From UBA12191 sp009937185 (GTDB lineage: Bacteria; Planctomycetota; UBA8108; UBA1146): a DNA stretch of 64,000 nucleotides. The stretch's first letter is position 1, and each line of letters opens with the position of its first letter. Position numbers and translations under genes: made by a program. The stretch spans positions 1 to 64,000 of the forward strand of contig CALJGL010000028.1 of the NCBI GenBank assembly GCA_938075155.1, given 5' to 3'. The notes under the pieces were generated by a model. That model was not told the origin of the DNA. It ran no database searches and worked only from the letters and a program-made list of their open reading frames with translations. Positions 35,996 to 46,000 of the stretch are shown here, one piece after another.

Positions 35996-37167
35996 TCCTT
36001 CTCCGTTGTTTTTTTATGAGGGACAGGAGCTCGCAATTCCTTGTAGCCATTCTTCAGCTTTCTTTGAATGGCGCCTATCTCCGGGTCCCACCAGCGATTT
36101 TTATTTTCGGGTACTTGGGCAGGTCTGATCAGGCGAAAGCCGACATGAAATGCATCTGTGCACCACCAAATACTTTTGGGTATCTGGGGATCCCTACGCT
36201 GCCATTGAGAAGACGATGGTGTTCGTGCCGCTGATCGACAACGGTCTGCATCGTCTTGCCATGATCCGCCGCGAACGACAGCAGGCCAAATCTTCGAGGG
36301 CCACACAACCGACTCTTCGACGGTGAGAGTTTTCCCTTTTCGATCAGAGTAGGTATCGGGTGCATATCGATCGAGAGTCCATTCAGCGACGTTGCCATGG
36401 AGATCGTGAATTCCCCAAGGGTTGGCCTTGAGAAGGCCTACTTTTCGGTATCCAGAAGCGAGTCCGGGATACCCTGCGTCCGGGTCTTCATACTCGCTGT
36501 TATCAAAAATCCATGCATGATCGGTGACAGATTCTGATTTGGCAGTGAATGGAAACTCCGCTTCACTTCCACATCTGGCGGCATATTCCCACTCGGCCTC
36601 AGTGGGCAGTCTGAGAAATGTCCCCGTTTTTTTGGAGAGCCACTTGGAAAACTGCATCGCTGCAAACTGGGTGATGTCGGCGACAGGGAATCCGCCCTGA
36701 GTTCCAAGTCCCTCCAGAATTGGACGGGCATCTTGTTCCCAAAGGGGGGTTGGAATACTGACGGCATCAGCCCATTGATTTGATTCGTTTTCTGAAGGAT
36801 CCAGTCGAATCTCTTGAAGGATTCCATATTCTTTTCTGAACTCGTCGAACAGGTCCCATGTCACTTCAAATTTCATCATCCAGAAGGGTTCTGCCTGAAG
36901 AGTCCAGTTCGGGCCTTCATCTTTTTTTCGGTTTTTTTCATTCTCTGGAGATCCCATTTTCATCTGAGAAGGATATCCTTCTTCGCCAACAGGAATGGCA
37001 ACCCAGGTGATCTCCAGATCTGTGCCAGGAATCTTGTCGGTATAAGATTCCATCGCTTTCCCAAGGACGGTTTCGGAGGGAGTTTTCTTCGCAGTCGTGG
37101 GCGAATCAGGTTTGGGAGGATCCTGCGGTAGTAACAGCATGGTGGTCATCAGAAGAGAGAAGAGCAC
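35992..37167 (-). CDS. SUMF1/formylglycine-generating-enzyme-like protein, exported
   Basis: About 391 residues from a GTG at 37167 with GGAAAGG upstream. The frame is open to 37224. The N-terminus is hydrophobic (VLFSLLMTTMLLLPQ) and may be a short signal. The FGE-sulfatase fold is shown by WMMKFEVTWDLFDEF, RLPTEAEWEYAARCG, PWGIHDLHGNVAEWTLDRY, VVRGGSW and the final HVGFRLIRP. The cysteine pair of true formylglycine-generating enzymes is not apparent, so catalysis on sulfatases is doubtful and a binding role is more likely. It is the first gene of the operon with the heptaheme cytochrome and is divergent from apbE. Confidence 0.8.
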   Translation of the reverse strand: MLFSLLMTTMLLLPQDPPKPDSPTTAKKTPSETVLGKAMESYTDKIPGTDLEITWVAIPVGEEGYPSQMKMGSPENEKNRKKDEGPNWTLQAEPFWMMKFEVTWDLFDEFRKEYGILQEIRLDPSENESNQWADAVSIPTPLWEQDARPILEGLGTQGGFPVADITQFAAMQFSKWLSKKTGTFLRLPTEAEWEYAARCGSEAEFPFTAKSESVTDHAWIFDNSEYEDPDAGYPGLASGYRKVGLLKANPWGIHDLHGNVAEWTLDRYAPDTYSDRKGKTLTVEESVVWPSKIWPAVVRGGSWQDDADRCRSAARTPSSSQWQRRDPQIPKSIWWCTDAFHVGFRLIRPAQVPENKNRWWDPEIGAIQRKLKNGYKELRAPVPHKKTTEKE

Positions 37168-37276
37168 GCGATTCCTTTCCCGAGTCGTATTTCTTGGCAC
37201 AGATAAATCAGTACTTGAGCGCAATGAGGTCGATTAGCGGGTGACCGATCACGCCTTTGCGGCTACAAGTGGAATC

Positions 37277-38437
37277 ATGATGGCTTACACGGCACTCCAC
37301 ATCCAGAACTCAGCGTCCTCTCAGGAGAGATCTCTCCTTCTGCGTTTGGCTCAGGGGGGGATTTTATCATTCTGTCTTTGCTGTGCAGGGTGTTCAGTGA
37401 TCGGAATTGTAGGCATGAAATCCTCCCAGCCCTCATCCGGATCCGTTCGTCCTCCAGTAGCAGATTCGCCCATAGGAAAAGTCTCAGCCCCTATAGCAGT
37501 GGAGCGATCAGAGTATTGGCATCCGGCGATGGGGACTCGATTCAAAATCGTAGTATTGACTCCCGTGGGGAAATCCGCCGAAGATTCGGTGGAATCGGCT
37601 TTCGCTCGTATTGATGAGATTGAAAAGGTGGCATCCGACTGGGACAGGAATAGTGAAGTCAGAGTATTGTGCCGATCGGTGCCACATATTGAACCGATGA
37701 AGATGAGCGATGATTTGAGACGGATATTGTCTCTGAGCCAAATAATTTATGAGAGATCTTCGGGACGATTTGACATCACCCTTGGAGGCTGGACGAGGCT
37801 TTGGCGCCGTTGTCACAAAGCAGGAAGGATTCCTTCTCCAGAAGAATTGGCGAAGGCCTCTGTAGGGCAAGGGATGCACCATTTGCAGTTGAGTGACCAG
37901 GGCTTCTATTGCACGGCCTCTCAACTGGCATTGGATCTGGGTGGAATCGCCAAGGGCTTCGCTGTCGATGAGGCTCTGAAAGTAATGATCGATCAAGGCT
38001 ATCCACACTCGCTTGTCGATGGTGGAGGAGACATTGCTTTCGGTCCTCCTGCACAGAGCAGTAAAGGCTGGATCATTGAATCACCGAGTGGTGTATTTCA
38101 ATTTGATCAATCTGGGGCAGTGGCAACGAGCGGGGATAGTGCTCGATATATTGAAGTGGATGGCGTGCGTTATAGTCATATTCTGGATCCGCGAACCGGA
38201 TTTGGGCTACAAAGTTCTAGAACCATCACGGTATACAGCAGAAGTTGTGCGGAAGCGGATGCGATGGCGACTGCACTCTCGATTCCGTCTCAGGTGGTCC
38301 CAGACCCGTTACTTCAGCAACTTCAAGCCTACGATTCGGTTCATATCATTCCTCATGGAACGAATGTCATAGAGCGGTTTGGAGAATTTAAGGGCGTAGA
38401 GGTTCAAGTAGAGCCTGTATTAGAGGCCCCAAATTGA
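37277..38437 (+). CDS. apbE: ApbE FAD:protein FMN transferase, lipoprotein
   Basis: About 386 residues from ATG 37277. A GTG at 37241 is the alternative and neither start has a strong ribosome-binding site. A lipoprotein signal ends LCCAGCS. ApbE motifs: HPAMGTRFKIVVL, DITLGGWTRLWRR, LDLGGIAKGFAVDEAL, ATSGDSARYIEVDG, HILDPRTGFG and the metal-binding AEADAMATAL. The enzyme attaches FMN from FAD to Ser/Thr of exported redox proteins. It faces the operon with the heptaheme cytochrome, suggesting an extracytosolic electron-transfer system (inference). No FMN-binding-domain substrate is encoded next to it. Confidence 0.9.
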   Translation: MMAYTALHIQNSASSQERSLLLRLAQGGILSFCLCCAGCSVIGIVGMKSSQPSSGSVRPPVADSPIGKVSAPIAVERSEYWHPAMGTRFKIVVLTPVGKSAEDSVESAFARIDEIEKVASDWDRNSEVRVLCRSVPHIEPMKMSDDLRRILSLSQIIYERSSGRFDITLGGWTRLWRRCHKAGRIPSPEELAKASVGQGMHHLQLSDQGFYCTASQLALDLGGIAKGFAVDEALKVMIDQGYPHSLVDGGGDIAFGPPAQSSKGWIIESPSGVFQFDQSGAVATSGDSARYIEVDGVRYSHILDPRTGFGLQSSRTITVYSRSCAEADAMATALSIPSQVVPDPLLQQLQAYDSVHIIPHGTNVIERFGEFKGVEVQVEPVLEAPN

Positions 38438-38561
38438 TTACGACATGCTTTGAAGTTTTAAGAAGGCTTTCTCTGATCGTGTCGGTACTGGTGAAACCCC
38501 CGCTCACTCAGTAATATGAGATCTAACCCGAGGGCTCGGGGTTCGATAAGGAGTACAAGCC

Positions 38562-39926
38562 ATGGATAACCTTCACAAATCTACCGCACATAAATCGCCT
38601 GAAGTCCAGCATTCAGGGAATGCGCCCGAATCAGATGTGAATCGTCGTAATTTTATGGGAGTTGCAACAGGCGGCTTACTGGCGGCGATGACCTCAGGTG
38701 CGATGACCTCAGGGTCTGTGCAAGCGGCTTTGACCGGAGTTCACAATTCTATGGATGACACGATTCGTGTGGGTCTAGTGGGATGTGGTGGAAGAGGTAC
38801 AGGCGCTGCGACTAATGCTTTAAACGTCGAACCTCGGGTGAAAATCGTTGCCATGGGTGATCTCTTTATGGATCGCGTCACGAATTCTCACCAAAGTCTT
38901 TTAGATGGTGAACATGCTGAGCGCATTGCCGTCACGGACGAAATGAAATTTTCTGGGTTTGATGCATACGAAAAAGTGATTCAAAATTGCGACGTCGTCA
39001 TACTTGCTACGACGCCTCATTTTCGACCGCAGCAAATTGAGAAAGCCGTTGAAGCGGGTGTGCATATCTTCGCGGAGAAACCTGTCGCAACAGACGCACC
39101 GGGGGTTGCCCGAGTTCGTGCCGCTTGTGAGAAAGCCCGGGAAAAAGGGTTAACGGTTGTGAGTGGGCTCTGCTACCGCTACCAAAAATCTAAACAAGAG
39201 ACTATTGATCGTATCCACGATGGCTCAGTGGGAGATATTGTGAATCTTGAGTGTACCTATAATACAGGAGAGCTTTGGTACAATGGCCGTAAGGATGACT
39301 GGACGGATATGGAGTATCAGATTCGCAACTGGTACTACTACAATTGGCTCAGTGGAGATCACATCGCAGAGCAGAGTATTCATAGCCTAGACAAAATAAT
39401 GTGGGCCATGAAGGACGTGCCGCCTGCGAAGTGCACTGCGAGTGGCGGAAGAGCACGCCGTACCGAAGAAAAATGGGGCGATATTTGGGACCATTTCAAC
39501 TGCGTCTTCGAATGGGAAAGTGGAGTGAAGTTGTACAGTTCGTGTCGCCAGTGGAGCGGAGCGGACGGCAATGTCAGCGATTATGTCTACGGAACTCGAG
39601 GCACTGCTGCGATCCAAGCCCATAAAATTGATGGTGAAGTCTCCTGGAGATACAAAGGATCAGGCGAAGATCTCGATATGTACGATTCCGAGTGGAACGA
39701 ACTTTTCCGTTCACTCAAAGGAGAAAGAGGCCTGATCAATGATGGTGAGTATATGTGCAACAGCACTCTTCTTGCCATTCTTGGAAGAACAGCCGCTTAT
39801 ACCGGGAAGACTCTCACCTGGGATCAGATGAAAGATAGCACCATGGATCTCAGCCCTTCTGTTTATGAATTCGGTTCTGCACCACTCGTTGAAATACCCA
39901 AACCGGGTACAACGAAGTTTAGCTAG
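38562..39926 (+). CDS. TAT-exported Gfo/Idh/MocA family oxidoreductase
   Basis: 454 residues with GATAAGGAG upstream of the ATG. A twin-arginine signal (NRRNFMGVATGGLLAAM) with a small tandem duplication (MTSGAMTSG) is followed by an NAD(P)-binding fold starting IRVGLVGCGGRGTGAATNAL. The family EKP motif (FAEKPVATDAPG) and the C-terminal alpha/beta domain follow (GDHIAEQSIHSLDKIMWAM). It probably oxidises or reduces a sugar or polyol derivative in the periplasm; the substrate is not predictable. Planctomycetes encode many such TAT-exported copies. Confidence 0.9.
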   Translation: MDNLHKSTAHKSPEVQHSGNAPESDVNRRNFMGVATGGLLAAMTSGAMTSGSVQAALTGVHNSMDDTIRVGLVGCGGRGTGAATNALNVEPRVKIVAMGDLFMDRVTNSHQSLLDGEHAERIAVTDEMKFSGFDAYEKVIQNCDVVILATTPHFRPQQIEKAVEAGVHIFAEKPVATDAPGVARVRAACEKAREKGLTVVSGLCYRYQKSKQETIDRIHDGSVGDIVNLECTYNTGELWYNGRKDDWTDMEYQIRNWYYYNWLSGDHIAEQSIHSLDKIMWAMKDVPPAKCTASGGRARRTEEKWGDIWDHFNCVFEWESGVKLYSSCRQWSGADGNVSDYVYGTRGTAAIQAHKIDGEVSWRYKGSGEDLDMYDSEWNELFRSLKGERGLINDGEYMCNSTLLAILGRTAAYTGKTLTWDQMKDSTMDLSPSVYEFGSAPLVEIPKPGTTKFS

Positions 39927-39949
39927 ACTCTCAATCTCAACATCAGGTG

Positions 39950-39965
39950 CCACCCTTATGGGTGG
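39950..39965. other. Short perfect hairpin after the oxidoreductase gene
   Basis: ccaccc (39950-39955) pairs with gggtgg (39960-39965) around the loop ttat, 23 bases after the stop and just before the main terminator. Confidence 0.5.
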
Positions 39966-39976
39966 TAGCGACCCGC

Positions 39977-40016
39977 GAGGCCCTCGTGACGTGAGTTACG
40001 AGGGCTTCCTTTTTTT
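39977..40016 (+). terminator. Rho-independent terminator of the oxidoreductase gene
   Basis: An 11-base stem (39977-39987 with 39998-40008, core gccctcgt/acgagggc, one G-T pair), a 10-base loop and a run of seven Ts at 40010-40016. It lies just before the stop of the convergent ABC permease gene. Confidence 0.88.
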
Positions 40017-40027
40017 GAGTGAGAGGT

Positions 40028-40813
40028 CTACGAAGACGCGCTTGAATAACTACGAAGAGCAAGCTTCCAGAATGCAACCATGAGGAGAAACATGATTGCG
40101 CTGACTCCCAAAGACAGAGAGATCAATTCAATACTGGGCCCTTCGAAGAAGACTCTTGCAGGGACTGCCGCAATTAGAAGGAAAGGGATTACGGTAAGGA
40201 GAATCCTGCGCGTCCAGGTGGGGTAAATGGCATCTGGGCGTTCTCCAAGTTTTGTAGATGAGAAGAATGCATTCAAAAGGCCGCGATTGGTATGGAGCCA
40301 AAAGACGGGAATCTCAAAGAACATTTGCATGGTGTAGTGAACCACCACTCCATTCCCTAATAGGAAAAGATACCAAAACAGATTCACCGCTGAGATTTCA
40401 CCGGGTAATCGAAGGATTGACCAAACAAGTAGCCCTGCTGCAATGATCAGATTGAGAAAGGAATTGGCGGCGAAATCTCTGAGACTGAGGAAGAAGAGAG
40501 AGGATACAGGTCGAACTAGATAATAGTCGAGATCTCCTTTGTTCACGTAAATAGGTAGCCACCACATATTGCTACTGAATACCGTCATATGAACGGCGTC
40601 CACCACAAGGTATCCGCATACGAAAACAAGAGTTTGATCGAGAGACCATCCTCCAAGTAGATCGGTATGTTGGTAAAGCACTAAAAAGATAGTGATCTCT
40701 ACAAAATAGAAAACGCAATCCATGATGATGCGAAACCAAAAATCGAGTCTGTATTCGAGTGATCGACTGAAGGAAAACTTGAGAAACTGGCCATAGAGTC
40801 GGAGATATCGCAT
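40028..40813 (-). CDS. ABC-2 type permease (DUF990-like), second subunit
   Basis: About 261 residues from the ATG at 40813, which overlaps the stop of the preceding permease (TGATG). The longer frame to 40900 lies inside that gene. Six hydrophobic segments are visible, with the family pattern LEYRLDFWFRIIMDCVFYF, VNKGDLDYYLVRPVSSLFF and a cytoplasmic loop near residue 200. Together with the neighbouring permease and ATPase it forms an exporter of the daunorubicin/DUF990 type. The substrate is unknown. Confidence 0.85.
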   Translation of the reverse strand: MRYLRLYGQFLKFSFSRSLEYRLDFWFRIIMDCVFYFVEITIFLVLYQHTDLLGGWSLDQTLVFVCGYLVVDAVHMTVFSSNMWWLPIYVNKGDLDYYLVRPVSSLFFLSLRDFAANSFLNLIIAAGLLVWSILRLPGEISAVNLFWYLFLLGNGVVVHYTMQMFFEIPVFWLHTNRGLLNAFFSSTKLGERPDAIYPTWTRRILLTVIPFLLIAAVPARVFFEGPSIELISLSLGVSAIMFLLMVAFWKLALRSYSSASS

Positions 40814-41625
40814 CAAATGCCTACTCCTGTATATCGAAGATTTCCACGTCTCCATACGGGTATCACAAGGAGAGACATCACGACGCACCACACTGCGCAT
40901 GTCATTAATCCAGTGAGCCAGTCGTTCACTGAGACCTTGCCAAGAATAACCAGAGTTGGAAATTCGAAGAGATATCTAAATGGCAGAATCGCTAAGGCTC
41001 CTTGGGACCATTCCGGAAAAAGAGACAGAGGTATAGTCGCTCCACCCAATAGCATAGTGATAAATCTCATCAGTACTGAAAGAGACCAAACGTTATCTGC
41101 CCAAAAAGCTACGAGTTGAGGGAGAAGTCCCATGATGTAAAACAACAAGTGAGCAAGTATTAAAGATGGCATACACATGAGAAGTCCGGTGACGTGAAGG
41201 TCTACAGAACTCGAAGAACCCATGAAGGGGAGAATGCACGCAGCCATGACGATACTTTGAAGAATATTGGGAAACACATTACCCAGTTGCTGTGCGTATT
41301 TTGTAACTCCGTAGTTCAGAGGGTAAAGTAGATATCGGCTCAGGCTTCCGTCGTAGATTTCAGAAGCAACAGCCATTTGTAGGTCGCCACCACGTACAAC
41401 TCGCCCTGTTAAAAAAACCATCACTCCATATGACAAGATGCCAGTCAGGTCCCATTCCCCGACGAGTTCTTTCCCAGATTCGGCAAAGACCGCTGTCCAC
41501 AATGCCCACAGTACAACGAGTTGCACCGCTAAGTTGACGAACATGGTAATCCAGAAATCAACTCGATAACTGAAGAGCCTTCGTGATTCGATACTGATCA
41601 GATGGAAAAAAAGGCGAAGGGTCAT
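40813..41625 (-). CDS. ABC-2 type permease, first subunit
   Basis: 270 residues with six membrane segments. FSYRVDFWITMFVNLAVQL and EIYDGSLSRYLLYPLNYGV match the paired-permease family also seen in the next gene (the DGSLSRYLLYP and KGDLDYYLVRP elements correspond). The gene overlaps the ATPase gene by four bases (ATGA) and the next permease by one base, so it is the middle of a three-gene operon on the minus strand. Confidence 0.86.
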   Translation of the reverse strand: MTLRLFFHLISIESRRLFSYRVDFWITMFVNLAVQLVVLWALWTAVFAESGKELVGEWDLTGILSYGVMVFLTGRVVRGGDLQMAVASEIYDGSLSRYLLYPLNYGVTKYAQQLGNVFPNILQSIVMAACILPFMGSSSSVDLHVTGLLMCMPSLILAHLLFYIMGLLPQLVAFWADNVWSLSVLMRFITMLLGGATIPLSLFPEWSQGALAILPFRYLFEFPTLVILGKVSVNDWLTGLMTCAVWCVVMSLLVIPVWRRGNLRYTGVGI

Positions 41626-42617
41626 TCTTGCCTGAGGTCTTTTCCGCCCATCAATATTTCAATGGTGTCACTGATTTCAGGTTCATCGATGGAGAGATCA
41701 TGAATCTTGAATTTTCTTAATAATTCTGCAGCGACTTCCGTCACATTTTTTCGGGGGACTTGAATACTGACCTGATCAGATTGGATTTGTACTTTTTCTC
41801 CCATCTTTGAGAAAATTTCTTTAGAGCTTTCATCGAGTGTTTGATTTTGAAGGTGAAGGGTCAATCGTTTGTAAGGTGCGTATTGCTCGATCACCTTTCG
41901 GAGACTGCCGTCATAGATCAGTTCTCCTTCGCGAATGATAATGATGCGTTCACAGAGTCGTTCAATGTCTTCCATATAGTGGCTTGTGAGAATCATCGCT
42001 GGGGACTCCTCTTTACGATATGAAAGCAAGAAATCGCGTACAGCTTTTTGGGTAGTGATGTCTAGCCCGATAGTGGGTTCGTCTAAATACACCACTCTGG
42101 GGGAGTGAAGAAGTGCCGCAATGAGTTCCATTTTCATCCGCTCACCCAGAGAGAGGCGTCGAATCTGAATATTCAGTTCCTCTCCAACGTTGAGTAACTG
42201 GGTCAGTCTGTTTAATTGATGATCAAACTGTTGTTGAGGGATTTGATATATTTCGCGGAGGAGTTGGAAGCAATCCGCCCCAGGTAGGTCCCACCAAAGC
42301 TGTGCTTTTTGCCCCATGATGAGAGAGATTTGACGCCGAAACGCGTCATGTTTCTCCCAAGGGTTGTATCCCAAAACTCGAGCTTCTCCGGCTGAAGGAT
42401 GAATAATTCCAGAGAGCATTTTTACGAGTGTGGTTTTTCCCGCACCATTGGCTCCAATGAGCCCGACGATCTCACCTTCTTCAACCGTGAAATCTGCACC
42501 TTCTACAGCAACTTTTTCGATCCAATCTCTACGGAAAAGGGACTTCAGGGATGCCGAGAGCCCTGGAGGTTTTTTGTGAACTCTAAAGACTTTTCTTAGG
42601 TTTTGTACTTTGATCAT
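41622..42617 (-). CDS. ABC transporter ATP-binding protein
   Basis: 331 residues. Walker A is GANGAGKTTL, the signature motif is the unusual RLSLGERMKMELIAALLH (LSLGE in place of LSGGQ, normal for this subfamily), and Walker B is RVVYLDEPTIGLD, with the switch histidine in LTSHYMEDI. A C-terminal extension of about 90 residues (LTLHLQNQTLDESS onward) is of the type found in DUF990/daunorubicin-resistance transporters. It drives export with the two downstream permeases. Confidence 0.92.
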   Translation of the reverse strand: MIKVQNLRKVFRVHKKPPGLSASLKSLFRRDWIEKVAVEGADFTVEEGEIVGLIGANGAGKTTLVKMLSGIIHPSAGEARVLGYNPWEKHDAFRRQISLIMGQKAQLWWDLPGADCFQLLREIYQIPQQQFDHQLNRLTQLLNVGEELNIQIRRLSLGERMKMELIAALLHSPRVVYLDEPTIGLDITTQKAVRDFLLSYRKEESPAMILTSHYMEDIERLCERIIIIREGELIYDGSLRKVIEQYAPYKRLTLHLQNQTLDESSKEIFSKMGEKVQIQSDQVSIQVPRKNVTEVAAELLRKFKIHDLSIDEPEISDTIEILMGGKDLRQE

Positions 42618-42833
42618 CCGCCTATTCCCCTTATTTCAGCAAAATACCACGATTTGAAGGCTTACAAAAAAAATAAAAAAAAGGTGGTCCAACCGTCCTT
42701 AGGAATCTGATGAAGGATCAGAGTGTCCAAGGGCTCTTCGGTTAATCCCGGATTTGGATACTTCTTATTTATCAGGATTGAGGGATTGCGGAGACGTCTG
42801 GACTTGAATTGGGCGTGGAGGCTGTTAGACGAG

Positions 42834-42867
42834 TTGGGTGTTGTACTTCGGTTGAAGTAAAACCCAA
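42834..42867 (+). other. Two-part stem-loop in the protease leader
   Basis: Outer stem ttgggt (42834-42839) with acccaa (42862-42867). Inner stem tacttc (42844-42849) with gaagta (42854-42859) closing a GGTT tetraloop. Both stems are perfect and are separated by an asymmetric internal loop. No T-run follows, so it is not a terminator. Confidence 0.5.
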
Positions 42868-42941
42868 GAAAAGCAGTCAGTCACCCAGTTACATGCTCTC
42901 TGAATACCTTTCTTCTGATAGTTGGAGCGATTGAATCTACA

Positions 42942-42969
42942 TTGCGTGGATTCACGTTTCTTTTATAAG
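42942..42969 (+). promoter_or_regulatory. Possible sigma-70-like promoter of the protease gene
   Basis: TTGCGT (42942-42947) and TATAAG (42964-42969) are separated by 16 bases, and the protease ATG lies 47 bases downstream. The match to consensus is moderate only. Confidence 0.3.
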
Positions 42970-43015
42970 TGCTTCTTTGCCAGAAGTACTTTTCTGTCCT
43001 CTGAAAGGGGATGTT

Positions 43016-46000
43016 ATGGGTTTTCCGAGAACCCTTCTGTCGTGGCTGCTGGTTTTTTGCTGCACCACGGTTTCATTTGCGCAAATGTCTGGCTCAGGAG
43101 AGGTGGAAAATAACTCTCTAGAGATTAAGACGTCCTCGATTACTGGCCTCGCCAGTATGTTGACAGGTCAGAACGGAAGCATTCTACCGCTACCTGCTGA
43201 CCTCGAAAAACCGCTATCAATCCTCTCGGAGTATGGGATTCATTTTGGTATTTCTGATGTAGAAAATGAACTTAAACGAATTGAAACAGTTCAAGATGAT
43301 CTAGGGCAAAGGCATCATCGATATCAGCAGATGTATCGTGGTATTGAAGTCTTTACGGGACGAATCGTGGTTCACCAGAACCGCGAAGGTCAATTCCTTG
43401 CGGTGAATGGCGACTTTTATCCGATTCGCCCAGGCGTAGCGACTCAGCCATTGATCGCGATTGAAGAAGCTGAATTTCTAGTTGAAGCAGAATTGGGTCT
43501 TGTGAATCCAGTATTCACGGAACAGAGACTGGTTCTGGTTGATCCCGGCTGGTACGGCGACCCCAGTTCGGGTCAAGTTCGACTCGCTTGGCATATTACA
43601 GCGAGTGGAGATGACGCTTTCGGCAAGCATGTGTTCGTCGATGCCAGAAACAGAGAAGTTTTTGACCATTGGCCAGCAGTGCACTCCGCAGTAGATCGAA
43701 AAATTTATGATGGTTCAGGCGGTTCTCTTCCTGGAAACCTAGTACGGGGCGAGGGGGCTGCCCAAACTGGTGATGCTGAACTGGATAATCTTTACGAGTA
43801 TGTCGGTGATTTTCACCGCCTCTTGTTCGAGGGATATAATAGGGACAGCATCGATGGAGCCGGAACACCGCTGATTTCAACAGGAAGATGGAATTCGAAC
43901 ATTTGTCCCAATGCCATCTGGAATGGTAGTGGAACGGCATTTTGTTCAGGTCTTGCCACTGACGATATCGTCGGTCATGAATTTGGTCATGGCTTGGTCG
44001 ATTTCACTGCAGATTTGATCTATCAAAATCAATCGGGGCAGTTGAATGAATCTTTTGCTGACGTCTTTGGTGAGTTGGTCGATCTTTATAATGGCGATGC
44101 ATCGGAGGCGGGTCCTCCAGGCGGAGCACCATGGCCGGGTGGCGGACCCACAGGCACGGATATACCGAACACCGCGAGGGGTGGCTGCAACGAGGCTTCC
44201 GTTCGTTGGATGATGGGAGAAGACAGTTCCCTGGGTGCGATTCGGGATATGTGGTCTCCCACATGTAAAGGTGATCCGGATCGTGCACTGAGTCCACTCT
44301 ACGAATCAACATGTTGTGATCCTGGATTTGATAGTGGAGGAGTTCACTTTGGATCCGGTGTGTCCAACCATGCATTTGCTATGTTGACCGACGGAAAAAC
44401 CTTTAATGGCTTTACTATCCAGAGTCTGGGAGCGATCAAGACCGGAGCCATCTGGTATCGAGCTCTGAGCGTTTATTTGACACCTGCTTCTGATTTTAAT
44501 GAAGCCTTCAATGCCTTTGTTCAAGCAGCGAATGATTTGGTGGGGACGACCCCTTCGGATCCGAGGACAGGTGGACCTTCGGCAGGACCCATCACCGCTG
44601 CAGATGTGACCCAGGTGACAAACGCACTGACCGCAGTGGAGATGAATGCTTCCGGGATTTGTGCGTTACCACCTGCTCCTTCCAATGATGATTGTGCCGG
44701 ATCAGTAGTGATCTCTCCCGGGCTTCATGACCTTGATAACAGAGGGGCGACGAATAGTGGAGTCGTCGCAGATGAAACGCAGTGTTCAGGTTCATTCCTT
44801 GGTCAGGTCTCGAGAGACGTTTGGTACACGTACTCGCCTCCACAGTCGGGAACGATCACGGTGAGTACCTGCAACATCGGCGGTTTCGATTCTGACCTTC
44901 TCGTCTATTCCGGGAATTGTGGCAGTCTCGTTCAGCAAGGTTGTAATGGAGACGCCTCCGGCTGCAGTAATTTCACTTCTACTATTCAGGATCTACCGGT
45001 GACCGGTGGAGTCAGTTATCTGATTCGTGTCGGTAGTTTCGGAACCTCTGGGGGAGTCGGACAGTTTGAGTTGTCATTCGCTCCAGGTGGTGGAAACCCG
45101 ATCGAGATTTGCAATAACTCTGTTGATGATGACGGAGATGGTGCCATTGATTGCAACGATACGGATTGCGCCGCAGATCCTGCATGTTCAGGAACTCCTA
45201 CTGAGGATTGTTCAAATGGAGTCGACGATGACGGCGACGGGCAGATCGACTGTGCAGACGCAGACTGTTCTTCTTCTCCAGCTTGTAATTCTGTCAGTGG
45301 GGATGAATGTCTGACTGCTGTGGATGCGTTTTTGGGCACGAATCCCGTGAATACGACGACGGCGACCACTTCAAGTGACGCATCTGATTCAAGTCAATGT
45401 AGTGGTACTTTCCTGGGCGGTTTCCACTCTGATGTTTGGTACCGATTTGTTTCTCCTCAGGATGGTTTGATGACTGCGAGCCTCTGTGGATTGGTTGATT
45501 TCGATTCTGATCTTGCAGTGTATCAGGGTGGCTGCGCCGCTCTTTCCCAAGTGGGTTGTAATGGTGACGGAGCCGGTTGTGTAAATTTGAGTTCCATCGT
45601 GACCGATGTTCCAGTGAGTGCTGGGACTGAATACATGATTCGATTGGGCGGCTGGTCTGAGACTGCAGCCGGGACAGGAAATCTTGACATAACAGTGACG
45701 ACTGGAAGTCAGGAGAACTGCACCAACGGAACCGATGATGATCAAGACGGTTTGATCGACTGCGAGGACCCTGACTGTTCAGCGGAACCCTCATGCACTC
45801 CATTCCCTGGTGATGAGTGTAATACGTCACTCCCTCTGATTTTGGGTTTGAACTTCATCGATAATACAGGTGCTTCCGATAGCGCGGAGGGCGTGCCTTC
45901 GTGCTCCGGCAGTTTCCTAGGGGCCATGAGTAATGACACTTGGTATGACATTCTGGTGAATCAAGATGGACTTCTCACTGTCAGTGCTTGTGACATTTTT

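Larger units (their letters stand above)
42618..43015. other. 398-base intergenic region between the ABC operon and the protease gene
   Basis: No protein frame is convincing. It holds an A-rich tract (42665-42685) close to the ABC operon start, a small hairpin (tctgat/atcaga, near 42706-42723), the two-part stem-loop at 42834-42867 and a possible promoter at 42942-42969. Promoters of both divergent units must lie here. Confidence 0.6.
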
